Source: Natronococcus sp. CG52
Lineage (GTDB): Archaea; Halobacteriota; Halobacteria; Halobacteriales; Natrialbaceae
Length of the DNA: 64,000 nucleotides
Reading direction: 5' to 3'
Assembly: GCF_023913515.1 (NCBI RefSeq)
Contig: NZ_CP099391.1
Span: forward strand, 992,001-1,056,000
A program made the position numbers and the translations under genes. Shown piece by piece: positions 43,562 to 52,748 of the stretch. Within the stretch, counting starts at the first letter, position 1; every line of letters starts with the position of its first letter. Under the pieces are notes generated by a model, which was given only the letters and a program-made list of their open reading frames with translations, was not told the DNA's origin and made no database searches.

Positions 43562-44019
43562 TCGGACTACTCAAATCGATGGCAACGACGATGAAACACG
43601 CGCTGGACGGCTCGACGTTCACCGTCGAGTACCCCGAAACCGCTCCGGACGTCTCCCCGCGGTTCCGGGGCGTCCACAAGTTCAGCCAGGAGCGGTGTAT
43701 CTGGTGTCGCCAGTGCGAGAACGTCTGTCCGAACGACACGATCCAGATCGTGATGGACGACCAGCGAAACGGCGAGCAGTACAACCTCCACATCGGACAG
43801 TGCATCTACTGTCGACTCTGCGAGGAGGTCTGTCCCGTCGACGCGATCCTGCTCACCCAGAACTTCGAGTTCACGGGCGACACCAAACACGACCTGGTGT
43901 ACAACAAGGAGCAGCTGAAGGCGGTACCGTGGTACAAGGACATCGACCCGCTCGAGTCGCGCGAACCCGACCGGGGCGCGTGGATCGGCGAGGGTGAGGG
44001 AGAGGTCGATTACCAGTAA
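43558..44019 (+). CDS. nuoI: Complex I subunit I, two [4Fe-4S] clusters
   Basis: The 153-residue ferredoxin-like subunit has two CxxCxxCxxxCP motifs: CIWCRQCENVCP and CIYCRLCEEVCP (clusters N6a and N6b), plus the family tail TKHDLVYNKEQLKAVPWYK. It is the entry point of electrons on the hydrophilic arm left in this operon because nuoE, F and G are absent, so the partner donor must dock near it. Confidence 0.95.
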   Translation: MIGLLKSMATTMKHALDGSTFTVEYPETAPDVSPRFRGVHKFSQERCIWCRQCENVCPNDTIQIVMDDQRNGEQYNLHIGQCIYCRLCEEVCPVDAILLTQNFEFTGDTKHDLVYNKEQLKAVPWYKDIDPLESREPDRGAWIGEGEGEVDYQ

Positions 44020-44060
44020 CCGGGTCGCCCGTCCCCGAGAACGGGCAGTTTAACACAACA

Positions 44061-44333
44061 ATGACATACGAGCTGATCGCGTTCGCGCTGTTTGCGTTCG
44101 TCACGCTCACCAGTGCGCTCGGCGTCGTGCTCCTGGCCGACCCGTGGCACTCGGCGCTGATGCTTGGCGTAACGCTGGTCAGCGTCGCGGTTTACTACGT
44201 GATGCTGGCGGCCGAGTTCGTCGCCATGATGCAGATTCTCGTCTACGTGGGCGGGGTCCTCATCCTCATCACGTTCGCCGTGATGCTCACCCAGCGCGAC
44301 GAAACCGAGACGAGCGAGGTGGCACAGACATGA
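44061..44333 (+). CDS. nuoJ1: Complex I subunit J, first half
   Basis: The 90-residue protein has three helices (ELIAFALFAFVTLTSALGVV, SALMLGVTLVSVAVYYVML, ILVYVGGVLILITFAVMLTQ) and the NuoJ motif AEFVAMMQILVYVGGVLIL. It corresponds to the N-terminal half of bacterial NuoJ. The second half is the next gene, overlapping by 4 bases: the subunit is split, as is usual in haloarchaea. Confidence 0.92.
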   Translation: MTYELIAFALFAFVTLTSALGVVLLADPWHSALMLGVTLVSVAVYYVMLAAEFVAMMQILVYVGGVLILITFAVMLTQRDETETSEVAQT

Positions 44334-44800
44334 CGACCGGTCCGAAACTCCGACTCGGCGAATCACTGCTTCCCGGCGTGCTCGCCGTCGCGCTCTTCGG
44401 CGTGATGGCCCTGGTCGTGCTGAACACGTCCTTTACGACAGCGATGGCCGACGCCGGCTATCCGGAGGGGATTTCGATCACCTCCGAGATCGGCTACGCG
44501 ATGCTCGATCTCGCCGCCCTGCAGTCGACCGAGGGGAACGTCGCCAACACCGAACCGTTCCTCGCCGCGTTCCTCCTGATCGCGGTCGTGCTCGACGCCG
44601 CACTCGACGCCTCGCTCGTGCTCGCAAAGCGCGAGACGGAAGGGGAACCGGTCGCGGCTCTCTCGAGCGTCTCCAGCCCGAGCAACACCGACCGCAGTCA
44701 GGTGGCCTCGACGGACGGCGGCCTCAGGGACGAGGCCGGAACGGACACCGTCCGCGAGGACGCCGACGGCGGAACGGAGACGGGAGGTGAGGACCGATGA
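44330..44800 (+). CDS. nuoJ2: Complex I subunit J, second half
   Basis: The 156-residue protein has two to three helices (LLPGVLAVALFGVMALVVLN, NTEPFLAAFLLIAVVLDAAL) and an acidic, low-complexity C-terminal 60 residues (EGEPVAALSSVSSPSN to the end) without hydrophobic content, likely cytoplasmic. It occupies the place of the C-terminal half of NuoJ. The acidic tail has no counterpart in bacteria. Confidence 0.88.
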   Translation: MTTGPKLRLGESLLPGVLAVALFGVMALVVLNTSFTTAMADAGYPEGISITSEIGYAMLDLAALQSTEGNVANTEPFLAAFLLIAVVLDAALDASLVLAKRETEGEPVAALSSVSSPSNTDRSQVASTDGGLRDEAGTDTVREDADGGTETGGEDR

Positions 44801-45102
44801 GCGTCGCCATCGAGTACTACGTGCTGCTGTCGATGGCGCTGTTCTGCATCGGCCTCTTCGGGGTTCTGACGCGCCGAAACGCACTGATGTTCCTGATGTC
44901 CGTCGAGATCATGCTGAACGCGGCGAACATCAACCTGATCGCGTTCGCGTTCTACCACGGCAACCTCACGGGGCAGGTCTTCGCGCTGTTCACGATGGCG
45001 CTGGCCGCCGCCGAGGTCGCCGTCGGACTCGGGATCATCCTGGTGCTGTACCGCAACTTCCGTGACGTCGACGTCACGGTACCGACGACGATGAGGTGGT
45101 AA
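44797..45102 (+). CDS. nuoK: Complex I subunit K
   Basis: The 101-residue protein has three helices with the conserved membrane glutamates in MSVEIMLNAANINLIAF and MALAAAEVAVGLGIILVLY, essential for proton translocation in the family. The start overlaps the nuoJ2 stop. Confidence 0.95.
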   Translation: MSVAIEYYVLLSMALFCIGLFGVLTRRNALMFLMSVEIMLNAANINLIAFAFYHGNLTGQVFALFTMALAAAEVAVGLGIILVLYRNFRDVDVTVPTTMRW

Positions 45103-45103
45103 G

Positions 45104-47146
45104 ATGGAAGGGCTATTCGACTACGCTCCGGCGATCGCGTTGTTCCCGCTTGCGGCGTTCGTCATCGCCCTCACCTTCGGCAACTATCTGCCGAAGAAGG
45201 GGGCGATCCCGGGTATCGTCGCGACGGGCGGCTCGCTGCTGCTCTCGCTTACGATGCTCGCGGCCGTCGCAGGTGGTGAGGAAGGATACTATCACGAGAC
45301 GCTGTACACGTGGGCGGCCGGTGACGCCGCCAGCGAGGTCGGCCCCGAAGGGATCGAGTTCACGTTCGGGATCCTGATCGATCCGCTCGCGGCGCTGATG
45401 CTGGTGATCGTCTCGCTGATCGCGTTCCTCGTCCACATCTTCAGTCTCGGCTACATGAACGACGAGGGTGAGACCGGGCTGCCGCGGTACTACGCCGGTC
45501 TCGGACTCTTCACCTTCAGCATGCTCGCGTTCGTCTACGCGGACAACCTGCTGATGGCGTTCATGTTCTTCGAACTGGTAGGTCTGTGTTCGTTCCTGCT
45601 GATCGGCTTCTGGTTCCGCACCCGCTCGGCCCCGTCGGCCGCGAAGAAGGCGTTCCTGGTCACCCGCTTCGGAGACTACTTCTTCCTGATCGGGGTCATC
45701 GCCATCGCGGCGACGTTCGGAACGCTCCAGTTCGCGGGTAACGACTCGTTCGTCGCGGCCGCCGAAGCCGCCATCGACGGCAACGAGCAGCTGTTCGGCT
45801 TCGGTGCCGAGACCTGGGTGACGATCACCGCGCTGCTGGTACTGGGCGGCGTCATCGGCAAGTCCGCGCAGTTCCCGCTGCACACGTGGCTCCCCGACGC
45901 CATGGAGGGGCCGACCACCGTCTCCGCGCTCATTCACGCGGCGACGATGGTCGCGGCCGGGGTCTACCTGGTCGCCCGGATGTTCGGCTACTACGCACTC
46001 AGTCCGACGGCACTCGCGATCATCGCGTTCGTCGGCGGCTTCACGGCCCTGTTCGCGGCGACGATGGGCTGTGTCAAAGACGACGTCAAGCAGGTGCTGG
46101 CGTACTCGACGATCAGTCAGTACGGCTACATGATGCTCGGACTGGGCGTCGGCGGCTACGTCGCCGGGGTCTTCCACCTCATGAACCACGCCTTCTTCAA
46201 GGCGCTGCTGTTCCTCGGCGCCGGTGCCGTCATCATCCTGATGCACCACGAGCAGAACATGTGGAAGATGGGCGGTCTCAAGGATAAGGCGCCCGTCACC
46301 TACTACACGTTCCTCGCCGGTGCGCTCGCGCTCGCGGGGATCGTCCCGTTCTCGGGCTTCTGGTCGAAAGACGAAGTCCTCTACGACGCCCTGATCGTCG
46401 GGCTCGAGCAGCCGCTGATTCTCGCGGCCTACGCGATGGGGCTCGTCGCCGTCTTCTTCACCGGCTTCTACACCTTCCGGATGGTATTCCTGACCTTCCA
46501 CGGTGAACCTCGAACGGAGACGGCCGAGGATCCGCACTCGGTCGGGTGGTCGATCAAGGTGCCCCTCCTCGTCCTCGGCGTCCTCGCGACGGCGGCCGGC
46601 CTCGCGAACCTCGCCCCGATCGCCAAGCTCACCGGAGCCGAGATCACGTTTCTCGAGTTCTGGCTCGACGGCGAGTACGGTGGCCTCGAGGGACTGACCT
46701 ACCACGACTACCACGAGACGGTTCCGTTCGAGGAGGGGTACGTCGGATCCGATACGGCCACCATGCTGCTCGGCGCGGCGCTCTCGCTCGGACTGGCGCT
46801 CGCCGGGGCGTTCGCGGCACACACGCTCTACAACGTCCCCGAGCCCGTGCGCCACACCGAGAAGCTCGGCGGCGCCTACGACGTCCTGCGAAGCAACTAC
46901 TACCAGGACGAGTATCAGGTCTGGCTCGCCGAGGGACTGACGCTGCCGCTGGCTCGAGCGGCCGACCGCTTCGACCAGACCGTCATCGACGGCTCGGTCA
47001 ACGGCGTCTCGACGGCCAGTCTGTTCGGCAGCGATCGAGTCAAGCGGATCCAGACGGGTATCGTAACCAACTACGCGGCGTTACTGGTGACCGGGTTCAT
47101 CGTCTTGCTGATCGTGCTCGGGATCCTCGGAGGGTGGTTCGTATGA
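45104..47146 (+). CDS. nuoL: Complex I subunit L (antiporter-like)
   Basis: The 680-residue proton-pumping subunit has about 15-16 helices, the central block KSAQFPLHTWLPDAMEGPTT, SALIHAATMVAAGVYLVARM (conserved His/Lys), CVKDDVKQVLAYSTISQYGY and HAFFKALLFLGAGAVIILMH, and the C-terminal lateral helix region ending FIVLLIVLGILGGWFV. It follows nuoK by one base and overlaps nuoM by 4 bases. Confidence 0.95.
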   Translation: MEGLFDYAPAIALFPLAAFVIALTFGNYLPKKGAIPGIVATGGSLLLSLTMLAAVAGGEEGYYHETLYTWAAGDAASEVGPEGIEFTFGILIDPLAALMLVIVSLIAFLVHIFSLGYMNDEGETGLPRYYAGLGLFTFSMLAFVYADNLLMAFMFFELVGLCSFLLIGFWFRTRSAPSAAKKAFLVTRFGDYFFLIGVIAIAATFGTLQFAGNDSFVAAAEAAIDGNEQLFGFGAETWVTITALLVLGGVIGKSAQFPLHTWLPDAMEGPTTVSALIHAATMVAAGVYLVARMFGYYALSPTALAIIAFVGGFTALFAATMGCVKDDVKQVLAYSTISQYGYMMLGLGVGGYVAGVFHLMNHAFFKALLFLGAGAVIILMHHEQNMWKMGGLKDKAPVTYYTFLAGALALAGIVPFSGFWSKDEVLYDALIVGLEQPLILAAYAMGLVAVFFTGFYTFRMVFLTFHGEPRTETAEDPHSVGWSIKVPLLVLGVLATAAGLANLAPIAKLTGAEITFLEFWLDGEYGGLEGLTYHDYHETVPFEEGYVGSDTATMLLGAALSLGLALAGAFAAHTLYNVPEPVRHTEKLGGAYDVLRSNYYQDEYQVWLAEGLTLPLARAADRFDQTVIDGSVNGVSTASLFGSDRVKRIQTGIVTNYAALLVTGFIVLLIVLGILGGWFV

Positions 47147-48672
47147 TAATCGAAGCGCTAATCGCGGTCGCACTGGTGGGCGCGCTGGTGACGGTCATCG
47201 CGCCGAATCGTATCGCTGGCAAACTGGCGTTCGCCATCAGTCTGATCCCCGCGGCGCTCAGCCTGTGGATGTTCACGGCGTTCGACGGCAGCGGGAACGC
47301 CTTACTCGACGGCGAACTCGCCTTCGAGTCCCGTACGGAGTGGATCCAGCTCGGCGACTACGCGATCTCGTGGTTCGTCGGACTCGACGGGATCAGTCTC
47401 CCGCTGGTCGTTCTGACGACGGTGCTCACGACGCTCGCGATCATGAGTTCGTGGACGCCGATCGACGAGCGCGAGTCGCAGTTCTACGGCCTTCTGCTGT
47501 TCATCGAGGCGAACCTGATCGGCGTCTTCACGGCGCTCGATTTCTTCGTCTGGTTCATCTTCTGGGAGGCCGTTCTGATCCCGATGTACCTGCTGATCGG
47601 CGTCTGGGGCGGCCCGCGCCGGAAGTACGCGGCGATCAAGTTCTTCGTCTACACGAACGTGGCGTCGCTGCTGATGTTCGGTGCGTTCATCACGCTCGTG
47701 TTCGGTCTCGGCGACGCCGTCACGAGCTTCGCGCTGCCCGAAATCGCGACGGCGATGACCGAGGGCGGCCCGGAAGGCTTCGTGGGCCTCGGCGGCTCGA
47801 CGCTCGCCTCGCTCGTGTTCGTCGCGATGTTCATCGGGTTCGCGGTGAAGGTTCCCGTGGTTCCGTTCCACACCTGGCTGCCCGACGCTCACGTCGAGGC
47901 GCCGACGCCGGCGTCGGTGCTACTGGCGGGCGTCCTGCTGAAGATGGGGACCTACGCCCTGCTCCGGTTCAACTTCACGATGTTCCCGGAGCAGGTCGCG
48001 ACCTACGCGGTACCGATCGCGGCCATCGCCGTGATCAGCGTCATCTACGGCGCGATGCTCGCGCTCGCCCAGACGGACCTGAAGCGGATCGTCGCCTACT
48101 CCTCCGTGTCGTCGATGGGGTACGTCATCCTCGGGCTGATCGCCTACACCCAGTTCGGGGTCGGCGGCGCGACCTTCCAGATGGTCAGCCACGGGCTGAT
48201 CTCCGGGCTGATGTTCATGGCCGTCGGCGTCATCTACAACGCGACTCACACCCGGATGGTCACGGACATGTCCGGGATGGCGGACCGGATGCCGGTCGCG
48301 GTCGGCATCCTCGTCGCCGGCGCGTTCGGCTACATGGGGCTGCCGCTGATGAGCGGCTTCTTCGGCGAGTTCACGATCTTCTTCGGGGCCTTCGGCGCCG
48401 AACAGCTCCCGTACTCGCAGGTGTTCACGCCGCTGGCGATGTTCGGAATCGTCGTCGTCGCGGGCTACCTGCTGTTCGCGCTCCAGCGCACCGTCTTCGG
48501 ACCGTACCACCTGGAAACCGACTACGAAGTGGGCCGCGCGCCGCTGCACGACGTCGCGCCGATGTTCGTGCTGCTGGGCATCATCATCGTCCTCGGCGTG
48601 GCGCCCGAACTGATCTTCGAGATGATTACCGACGCAGTCGATCCGATCCTCGAGAACGGAGGTGAACTGTAA
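47143..48672 (+). CDS. nuoM: Complex I subunit M (antiporter-like)
   Basis: The 509-residue pump subunit has about 14 helices and family blocks FWEAVLIPMYLLIGVWGG, KVPVVPFHTWLPDAHVEAPT, GVLLKMGTYALLRFN and LAQTDLKRIVAYSSVSSMGY followed by VSHGLISGLMFMAVGVIY. The Glu in FWEAVLIP and Lys in KVPVVPFH are the expected proton-path residues. The start at 47143 overlaps the nuoL stop; its own TAA overlaps the nuoN ATG by one base. Confidence 0.95.
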   Translation: MIIEALIAVALVGALVTVIAPNRIAGKLAFAISLIPAALSLWMFTAFDGSGNALLDGELAFESRTEWIQLGDYAISWFVGLDGISLPLVVLTTVLTTLAIMSSWTPIDERESQFYGLLLFIEANLIGVFTALDFFVWFIFWEAVLIPMYLLIGVWGGPRRKYAAIKFFVYTNVASLLMFGAFITLVFGLGDAVTSFALPEIATAMTEGGPEGFVGLGGSTLASLVFVAMFIGFAVKVPVVPFHTWLPDAHVEAPTPASVLLAGVLLKMGTYALLRFNFTMFPEQVATYAVPIAAIAVISVIYGAMLALAQTDLKRIVAYSSVSSMGYVILGLIAYTQFGVGGATFQMVSHGLISGLMFMAVGVIYNATHTRMVTDMSGMADRMPVAVGILVAGAFGYMGLPLMSGFFGEFTIFFGAFGAEQLPYSQVFTPLAMFGIVVVAGYLLFALQRTVFGPYHLETDYEVGRAPLHDVAPMFVLLGIIIVLGVAPELIFEMITDAVDPILENGGEL

Positions 48673-50186
48673 TGGCGGTGTTCGAACTGCCCGAGTGGAC
48701 CGCACTCGCGCCGGCGTTGATCCTCGTCGCGACCGCGCTGGTGCTGTTCGCCTTCGACAGCATCAACCCGCGGACGACCAACCGGTCGCTGCTGGCGGGG
48801 ACGTCGGCGATCGGCTCGCTGACCGCCCTCGGCGTCGCCGTCTGGTTCATGCTGGCCGGCGTCGGCACGCCGTCCGTCGACGGCGGGCGCGGCGTCGTCG
48901 AACTGTTCGACGGCCAGTTCGTCGTCGATCAGATGGCGCTGTTCTTCATGATCGTCGTCGCCGTGGTCACCGCGCTCGTCGCGGTGGCGAGCTACGACTA
49001 CATGGCGGACCACGCCTACCAGGCCGAGTACTACTCGCTGGTTATGCTGGCGGCGACGGGGATGGCCACGATGGCCGCCGCCAACAGTTTGGTAACGATC
49101 TTCATCGCGCTCGAGCTGGCCAGCCTTCCGTCCTACGCGCTCGTCTCGATCCTGAAGGACAACCGCGGCAGCGTCGAGGCCGGTCTGAAGTACTTCCTGA
49201 TCGGCGCGCTGTCGTCGGCGATCTTCGTCTACGGCATCTCGCTGGTCTACGGCGCGACCGGTCACCTGCAACTCGACGCTATCGCCGAGAACCTCGAGGG
49301 CGCCGAGGCCTACGGCGGCCTGCTCGGACTCGGCATCCTGATGCTGATCGGCGGCTTCGCGTTCAAGACCGCGAGCGTTCCGTTCCACTTCTGGGCACCC
49401 GAGGCCTACGAGGGCGCGCCGGCGCCGATCTCGGCGTTCCTCTCCTCGGCCTCGAAGGCCGCCGGCTTCGTGATCGCGTTCCGCGTGTTCACGACGGCGT
49501 TCCCGATCGAGGCGACGACCGCCGTGATCGGCATCGACTGGTCGCTCGCGTTCGTCATCCTCGCGATCGTCACGATGACGCTCGGCAACTTCGCCGCGGC
49601 GACCCAGGACAACGTCAAGCGGATGCTCGCGTACTCGTCGATCGGTCACGCGGGCTACGCGCTGATCGGACTCGCCGGGCTCTCCGCCGACGGCGGCGAA
49701 CTCGTGATGGGCGCGGCGATGATGCACCTGCTGGTCTACGGCTTCATGAACACGGGTGCGTTCCTGTTCGTCGCGCTCGCGGAGTACTGGGGCGTCGGCC
49801 GAACGTTCGAGGACTACAACGGGCTCGCGAAACAGGCCCCGGTGGCCTGTTTTGCACTCGGGATCTTCATGTTCAGTCTCGCCGGCATTCCGCCGCTGGG
49901 CGGCTTCTTCAGCAAGTACTTCCTGTTCGTCGGCGCGATCGAAGCCGGAATGCTCGTCGTCGCCGCGGCGCTGGTCGTCAACAGCGCGCTCTCGCTGTAC
50001 TACTACTCGCGGCTGGTGAAGGCAGTCTGGATCGAAGAGCCCGTCGCCGAGCGCGACACGCTCGCACAGCCGACGGGACTGTACGCGGCGATCGTCTTTG
50101 CAGCCGTCCTGACCGTCATCGCACTCCCGGTCTTCGGACCGATCGCGGACGCCGCCCTCGAGGCGGCGACCGTGGTCGTGAATTGA
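48672..50186 (+). CDS. nuoN: Complex I subunit N (antiporter-like)
   Basis: The 504-residue pump subunit has about 14 helices. Blocks: SLVTIFIALELASLPSYALV (Glu), KTASVPFHFWAPEAYEGAPA, SSASKAAGFVIAFRVF, TQDNVKRMLAYSSIGHAGYA and LAGIPPLGGFFSKYFLFVGA. It is the last gene of the nuo operon; the gap to the next gene is 129 bases. Confidence 0.95.
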   Translation: MAVFELPEWTALAPALILVATALVLFAFDSINPRTTNRSLLAGTSAIGSLTALGVAVWFMLAGVGTPSVDGGRGVVELFDGQFVVDQMALFFMIVVAVVTALVAVASYDYMADHAYQAEYYSLVMLAATGMATMAAANSLVTIFIALELASLPSYALVSILKDNRGSVEAGLKYFLIGALSSAIFVYGISLVYGATGHLQLDAIAENLEGAEAYGGLLGLGILMLIGGFAFKTASVPFHFWAPEAYEGAPAPISAFLSSASKAAGFVIAFRVFTTAFPIEATTAVIGIDWSLAFVILAIVTMTLGNFAAATQDNVKRMLAYSSIGHAGYALIGLAGLSADGGELVMGAAMMHLLVYGFMNTGAFLFVALAEYWGVGRTFEDYNGLAKQAPVACFALGIFMFSLAGIPPLGGFFSKYFLFVGAIEAGMLVVAAALVVNSALSLYYYSRLVKAVWIEEPVAERDTLAQPTGLYAAIVFAAVLTVIALPVFGPIADAALEAATVVVN

Positions 50187-50314
50187 GACGGTCGAGCGGA
50201 CCGGGTTCGGATTTTCGACCGCTCGTTCGGTGAACAGCCGTCGACGAGCGACGCCGGCCGTACGGACCGACCAAGCCGGTAGTTTTTACCCGTCGGGGTT
50301 GCAAGCCGCGGTAT

Positions 50315-51805
50315 ATGGTTTTCCGGCTCGTACTCGGGTGCGGAACCGTCGGTCGGCAGATCGCCGAGCAGCTTCCCGAGTACGACGGACGATTGCTGGT
50401 CATCACGGAGAACGAGAACAACGTCGAGACGCTTCGCGACGAGAGCATCCCGGCTCGCCACGCCGATCCGACGGATCTCGCGGTACTCGAGAGCGTCGAG
50501 ACGCCGGACGTCATCCTCGTCGCCAGTGACCGAACCGACCGCAACCGTCTCGTGCTCGAGCGCGCCCGAACGCGGTTCCCGGCCGCGTCGATCGTCGCGT
50601 ATCTCGGCGGAAACCCGTCGCCGGGCGACCGCGAGGCGTTCGACGAACTCGCGGATCACGTCGTCGACGCCGAGCAGGCGATGGTCGACGGCGTCCTCGC
50701 GGAGACGACGAGTCCGGCGGCCGAGTCCGCGATCGAACTGCGACGGCACCTGCTCGGGATCGACGGCCGGCTCGCGGTCGTGATGCACGACAACCCCGAT
50801 CCCGACGCCATCGCGAGCGCCGTCGCCCTGGCCGACATCGCGGCTTCGGTGGGCGTCTCGGCGGACGCCTGCTACTTCGGCGACATCTCACACCAGGAGA
50901 ACCGGGCGATGGTCAACCTGCTCGAACTCGACTTGCGCAATCTCGACCCCGGCGACTCGCTCTCGGAGTACGCGGCGTTCGCGCTGGTCGATCACTCTCG
51001 GCCGGGGGTCAACGACCAGCTACCCGACGACCTCCGCGTCGATATCGTCATCGACCACCACCCGCCGCGCGGGCCGGTGGCGAGCGCCTACGTCGATCTG
51101 CGCGAGCGGGCGGGCGCGACCAGTACCGTTCTCACCGAGTACGCCGAGCAGTTCGAGACGTTCGATCGGGCGACCTCGACGGCGTTGCTCTACGGCATCC
51201 GGGTCGACACGAACGAGTTCAGGCGGGAGCTCTCGGCGGCCGACTTCGAGGCCGCGTCGACGCTCTGGCCGCACGTCGACACGGACGTGCTCCGGCAGAT
51301 CGAGCAGCCGTCGCTCGAGGGTGACACCCTGGAGACGATCGCACGGGCGATCAAGAACCGGGAACAGCGCGGCTCGGTCGCGGTCGCGAGCGTCGGCCAG
51401 ATTGGCGACCGCGACGCCCTCCCGCAGGCGGCCGACCGCCTGCTCACGATGGAGGGCGTCGGGACGACGCTCGTCTTCGGCTTCATGGACGAGATGGTGT
51501 TCGTCTCCGCCCGCTCGCGGTCGAACGACGTCGATCTCGGCGAGACGCTGCGGGACGCCTTCGACCAGATCGGCAGCGCGGGCGGTCACGCCGACATGGC
51601 GGGCGCACAGCTCGAGATCGGCATTCTCGCCAGCGCGGACGACGAGGAGGAGGTCGAATCGATCGTCAGCGTCGTCGAGGAGGTGATCACGAACCGGTTC
51701 TTCGAGGCGATCGAGACGCAACCGGGGACGCCGGTCGGCACCTACGTCCGAACCAGCGAGTGGCTGTTCACGCCGGACAGTGTCGGTTCCGGCGAGTCCA
51801 CCTGA
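50315..51805 (+). CDS. TrkA-N / DHH family phosphoesterase fusion
   Basis: The 496-residue protein joins an N-terminal Rossmann (TrkA-N/RCK) domain, GCGTVGRQIAEQLPEYDGRL...VILVASDRTDRN (residues 8-110), to a DHH/DHHA1 phosphoesterase: MHDNPDPDAIASAVALADIA (motif I), YFGDISHQENRAM, LVDHSRPG, VIDHHPPRGPVAS (motif III DHH) and the C-terminal GSAGGHADMAGAQ (DHHA1). Archaeal DHH enzymes degrade nanoRNA or c-di-AMP, and c-di-AMP controls potassium channels through RCK domains in other organisms. A potassium/c-di-AMP link is therefore plausible but unproven. It starts its own transcription unit after the nuo operon. Confidence 0.9.
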   Translation: MVFRLVLGCGTVGRQIAEQLPEYDGRLLVITENENNVETLRDESIPARHADPTDLAVLESVETPDVILVASDRTDRNRLVLERARTRFPAASIVAYLGGNPSPGDREAFDELADHVVDAEQAMVDGVLAETTSPAAESAIELRRHLLGIDGRLAVVMHDNPDPDAIASAVALADIAASVGVSADACYFGDISHQENRAMVNLLELDLRNLDPGDSLSEYAAFALVDHSRPGVNDQLPDDLRVDIVIDHHPPRGPVASAYVDLRERAGATSTVLTEYAEQFETFDRATSTALLYGIRVDTNEFRRELSAADFEAASTLWPHVDTDVLRQIEQPSLEGDTLETIARAIKNREQRGSVAVASVGQIGDRDALPQAADRLLTMEGVGTTLVFGFMDEMVFVSARSRSNDVDLGETLRDAFDQIGSAGGHADMAGAQLEIGILASADDEEEVESIVSVVEEVITNRFFEAIETQPGTPVGTYVRTSEWLFTPDSVGSGEST

Positions 51806-51871
51806 ACACGGCCGACAGCGAACGCCAGCGCGGCGACAGCGCTTTTGCACTGGGGTCCCGTGTGGCTCCGT

Positions 51872-52678
51872 ATGGAGATTGCGTCGGACAGGAGCAAACC
51901 CCAGGTCGAGGACTACATGACCCGCGACGTGGTGACGGTCTCGCCGGACACGACGGTCGGCAAAGTCGCGAGCCGAATCGCGGAGAGCGACAACCACAGC
52001 GGGTTCCCGGTCTGTGAGCGTCGCCGCGTAGAGGGGTTCATCAGCGCCCGCGATCTTCTGGTGGCAGAGGAGGACGACCCGATCTTCAAGGTGATGACGA
52101 CGGATCTGCTCGTCGCACATCCGGAGATGAAGGTGACCGATGCGGCCCGGGTCATCCTGCGATCCGGCATTCAGAAACTTCCCGTCGTCGACGACGCGGG
52201 AAACCTCGTCGGCATCATCTCGAACGCCGACGTGATCCGGAGCCAGATCGAACGCGCCACGCCCGAGAAGGTCGGGAAACTCGTCCGCACGCTCGAGCAG
52301 ATCCACGACATCGAACTGCGCCAGGAGCGACGGACGGTCCCGCTCGGCGATCTCACGCCGACCCAAGGACGGGTGTACGCCGACGAACTCGAGGGGCGGC
52401 GCTACGAACTCGAGCACGGACTGGCCGAACCGCTGGTCGTGATCGACAACGGTGGGGCGCTGTTGCTGGCCGACGGCCACCACCGGGTGCTCGCGGCCGA
52501 CCGACTGTCGATCGACGAGATGGACGCGTACGTGATCGTCATCGATCACCCGATCGATCTCGGGATGGCCCGAACGGCGGCAAAGGAGGGGCTGGAGTCG
52601 ATCGACGACATCGAGGTCGTCGACTACGCGCGCCACCCGCTGGTCCAGACGACGAAGCGGCTCCAGTCCGAGGACTGA
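51872..52678 (+). CDS. CBS-domain pair fused to a ParB-like nuclease domain
   Basis: The 268-residue protein has two CBS repeats (VEDYMTRDVVTVSPDTTVGK ... FKVMTTDLLVAHPEMKVTDA ... KLPVVDDAGNLVGIISNADV, about 12-130) that bind adenosyl ligands, a linker helix, then a ParB/sulfiredoxin-like domain (about 165-240): RTVPLGDLTPTQGRVYADEL, AEPLVVIDNGGALLLADGHH, then RVLAADRL, where the GHHR motif is the nucleotide-binding site. The fusion suggests nucleotide-sensing control of a ParB-fold activity, not chromosome segregation. The ATG at 51872 follows TATA-like sequence poorly, but homology starts here. Separate from the DHH gene by 66 bases. Confidence 0.88.
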   Translation: MEIASDRSKPQVEDYMTRDVVTVSPDTTVGKVASRIAESDNHSGFPVCERRRVEGFISARDLLVAEEDDPIFKVMTTDLLVAHPEMKVTDAARVILRSGIQKLPVVDDAGNLVGIISNADVIRSQIERATPEKVGKLVRTLEQIHDIELRQERRTVPLGDLTPTQGRVYADELEGRRYELEHGLAEPLVVIDNGGALLLADGHHRVLAADRLSIDEMDAYVIVIDHPIDLGMARTAAKEGLESIDDIEVVDYARHPLVQTTKRLQSED

Positions 52679-52748
52679 CGCGACGCGAGATACTCCGTCC
52701 GGCTGACCACTGGTGAGGGTTTTCTACCTCGGGCGAGTACCCCGTTCG

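Noticed and set aside
45113-46855. 580-codon open frame antisense to nuoL
   Set aside because: The product is a run of Glu, Arg, Asp and Val with no domain, produced by the biased codons of nuoL on the opposite strand.
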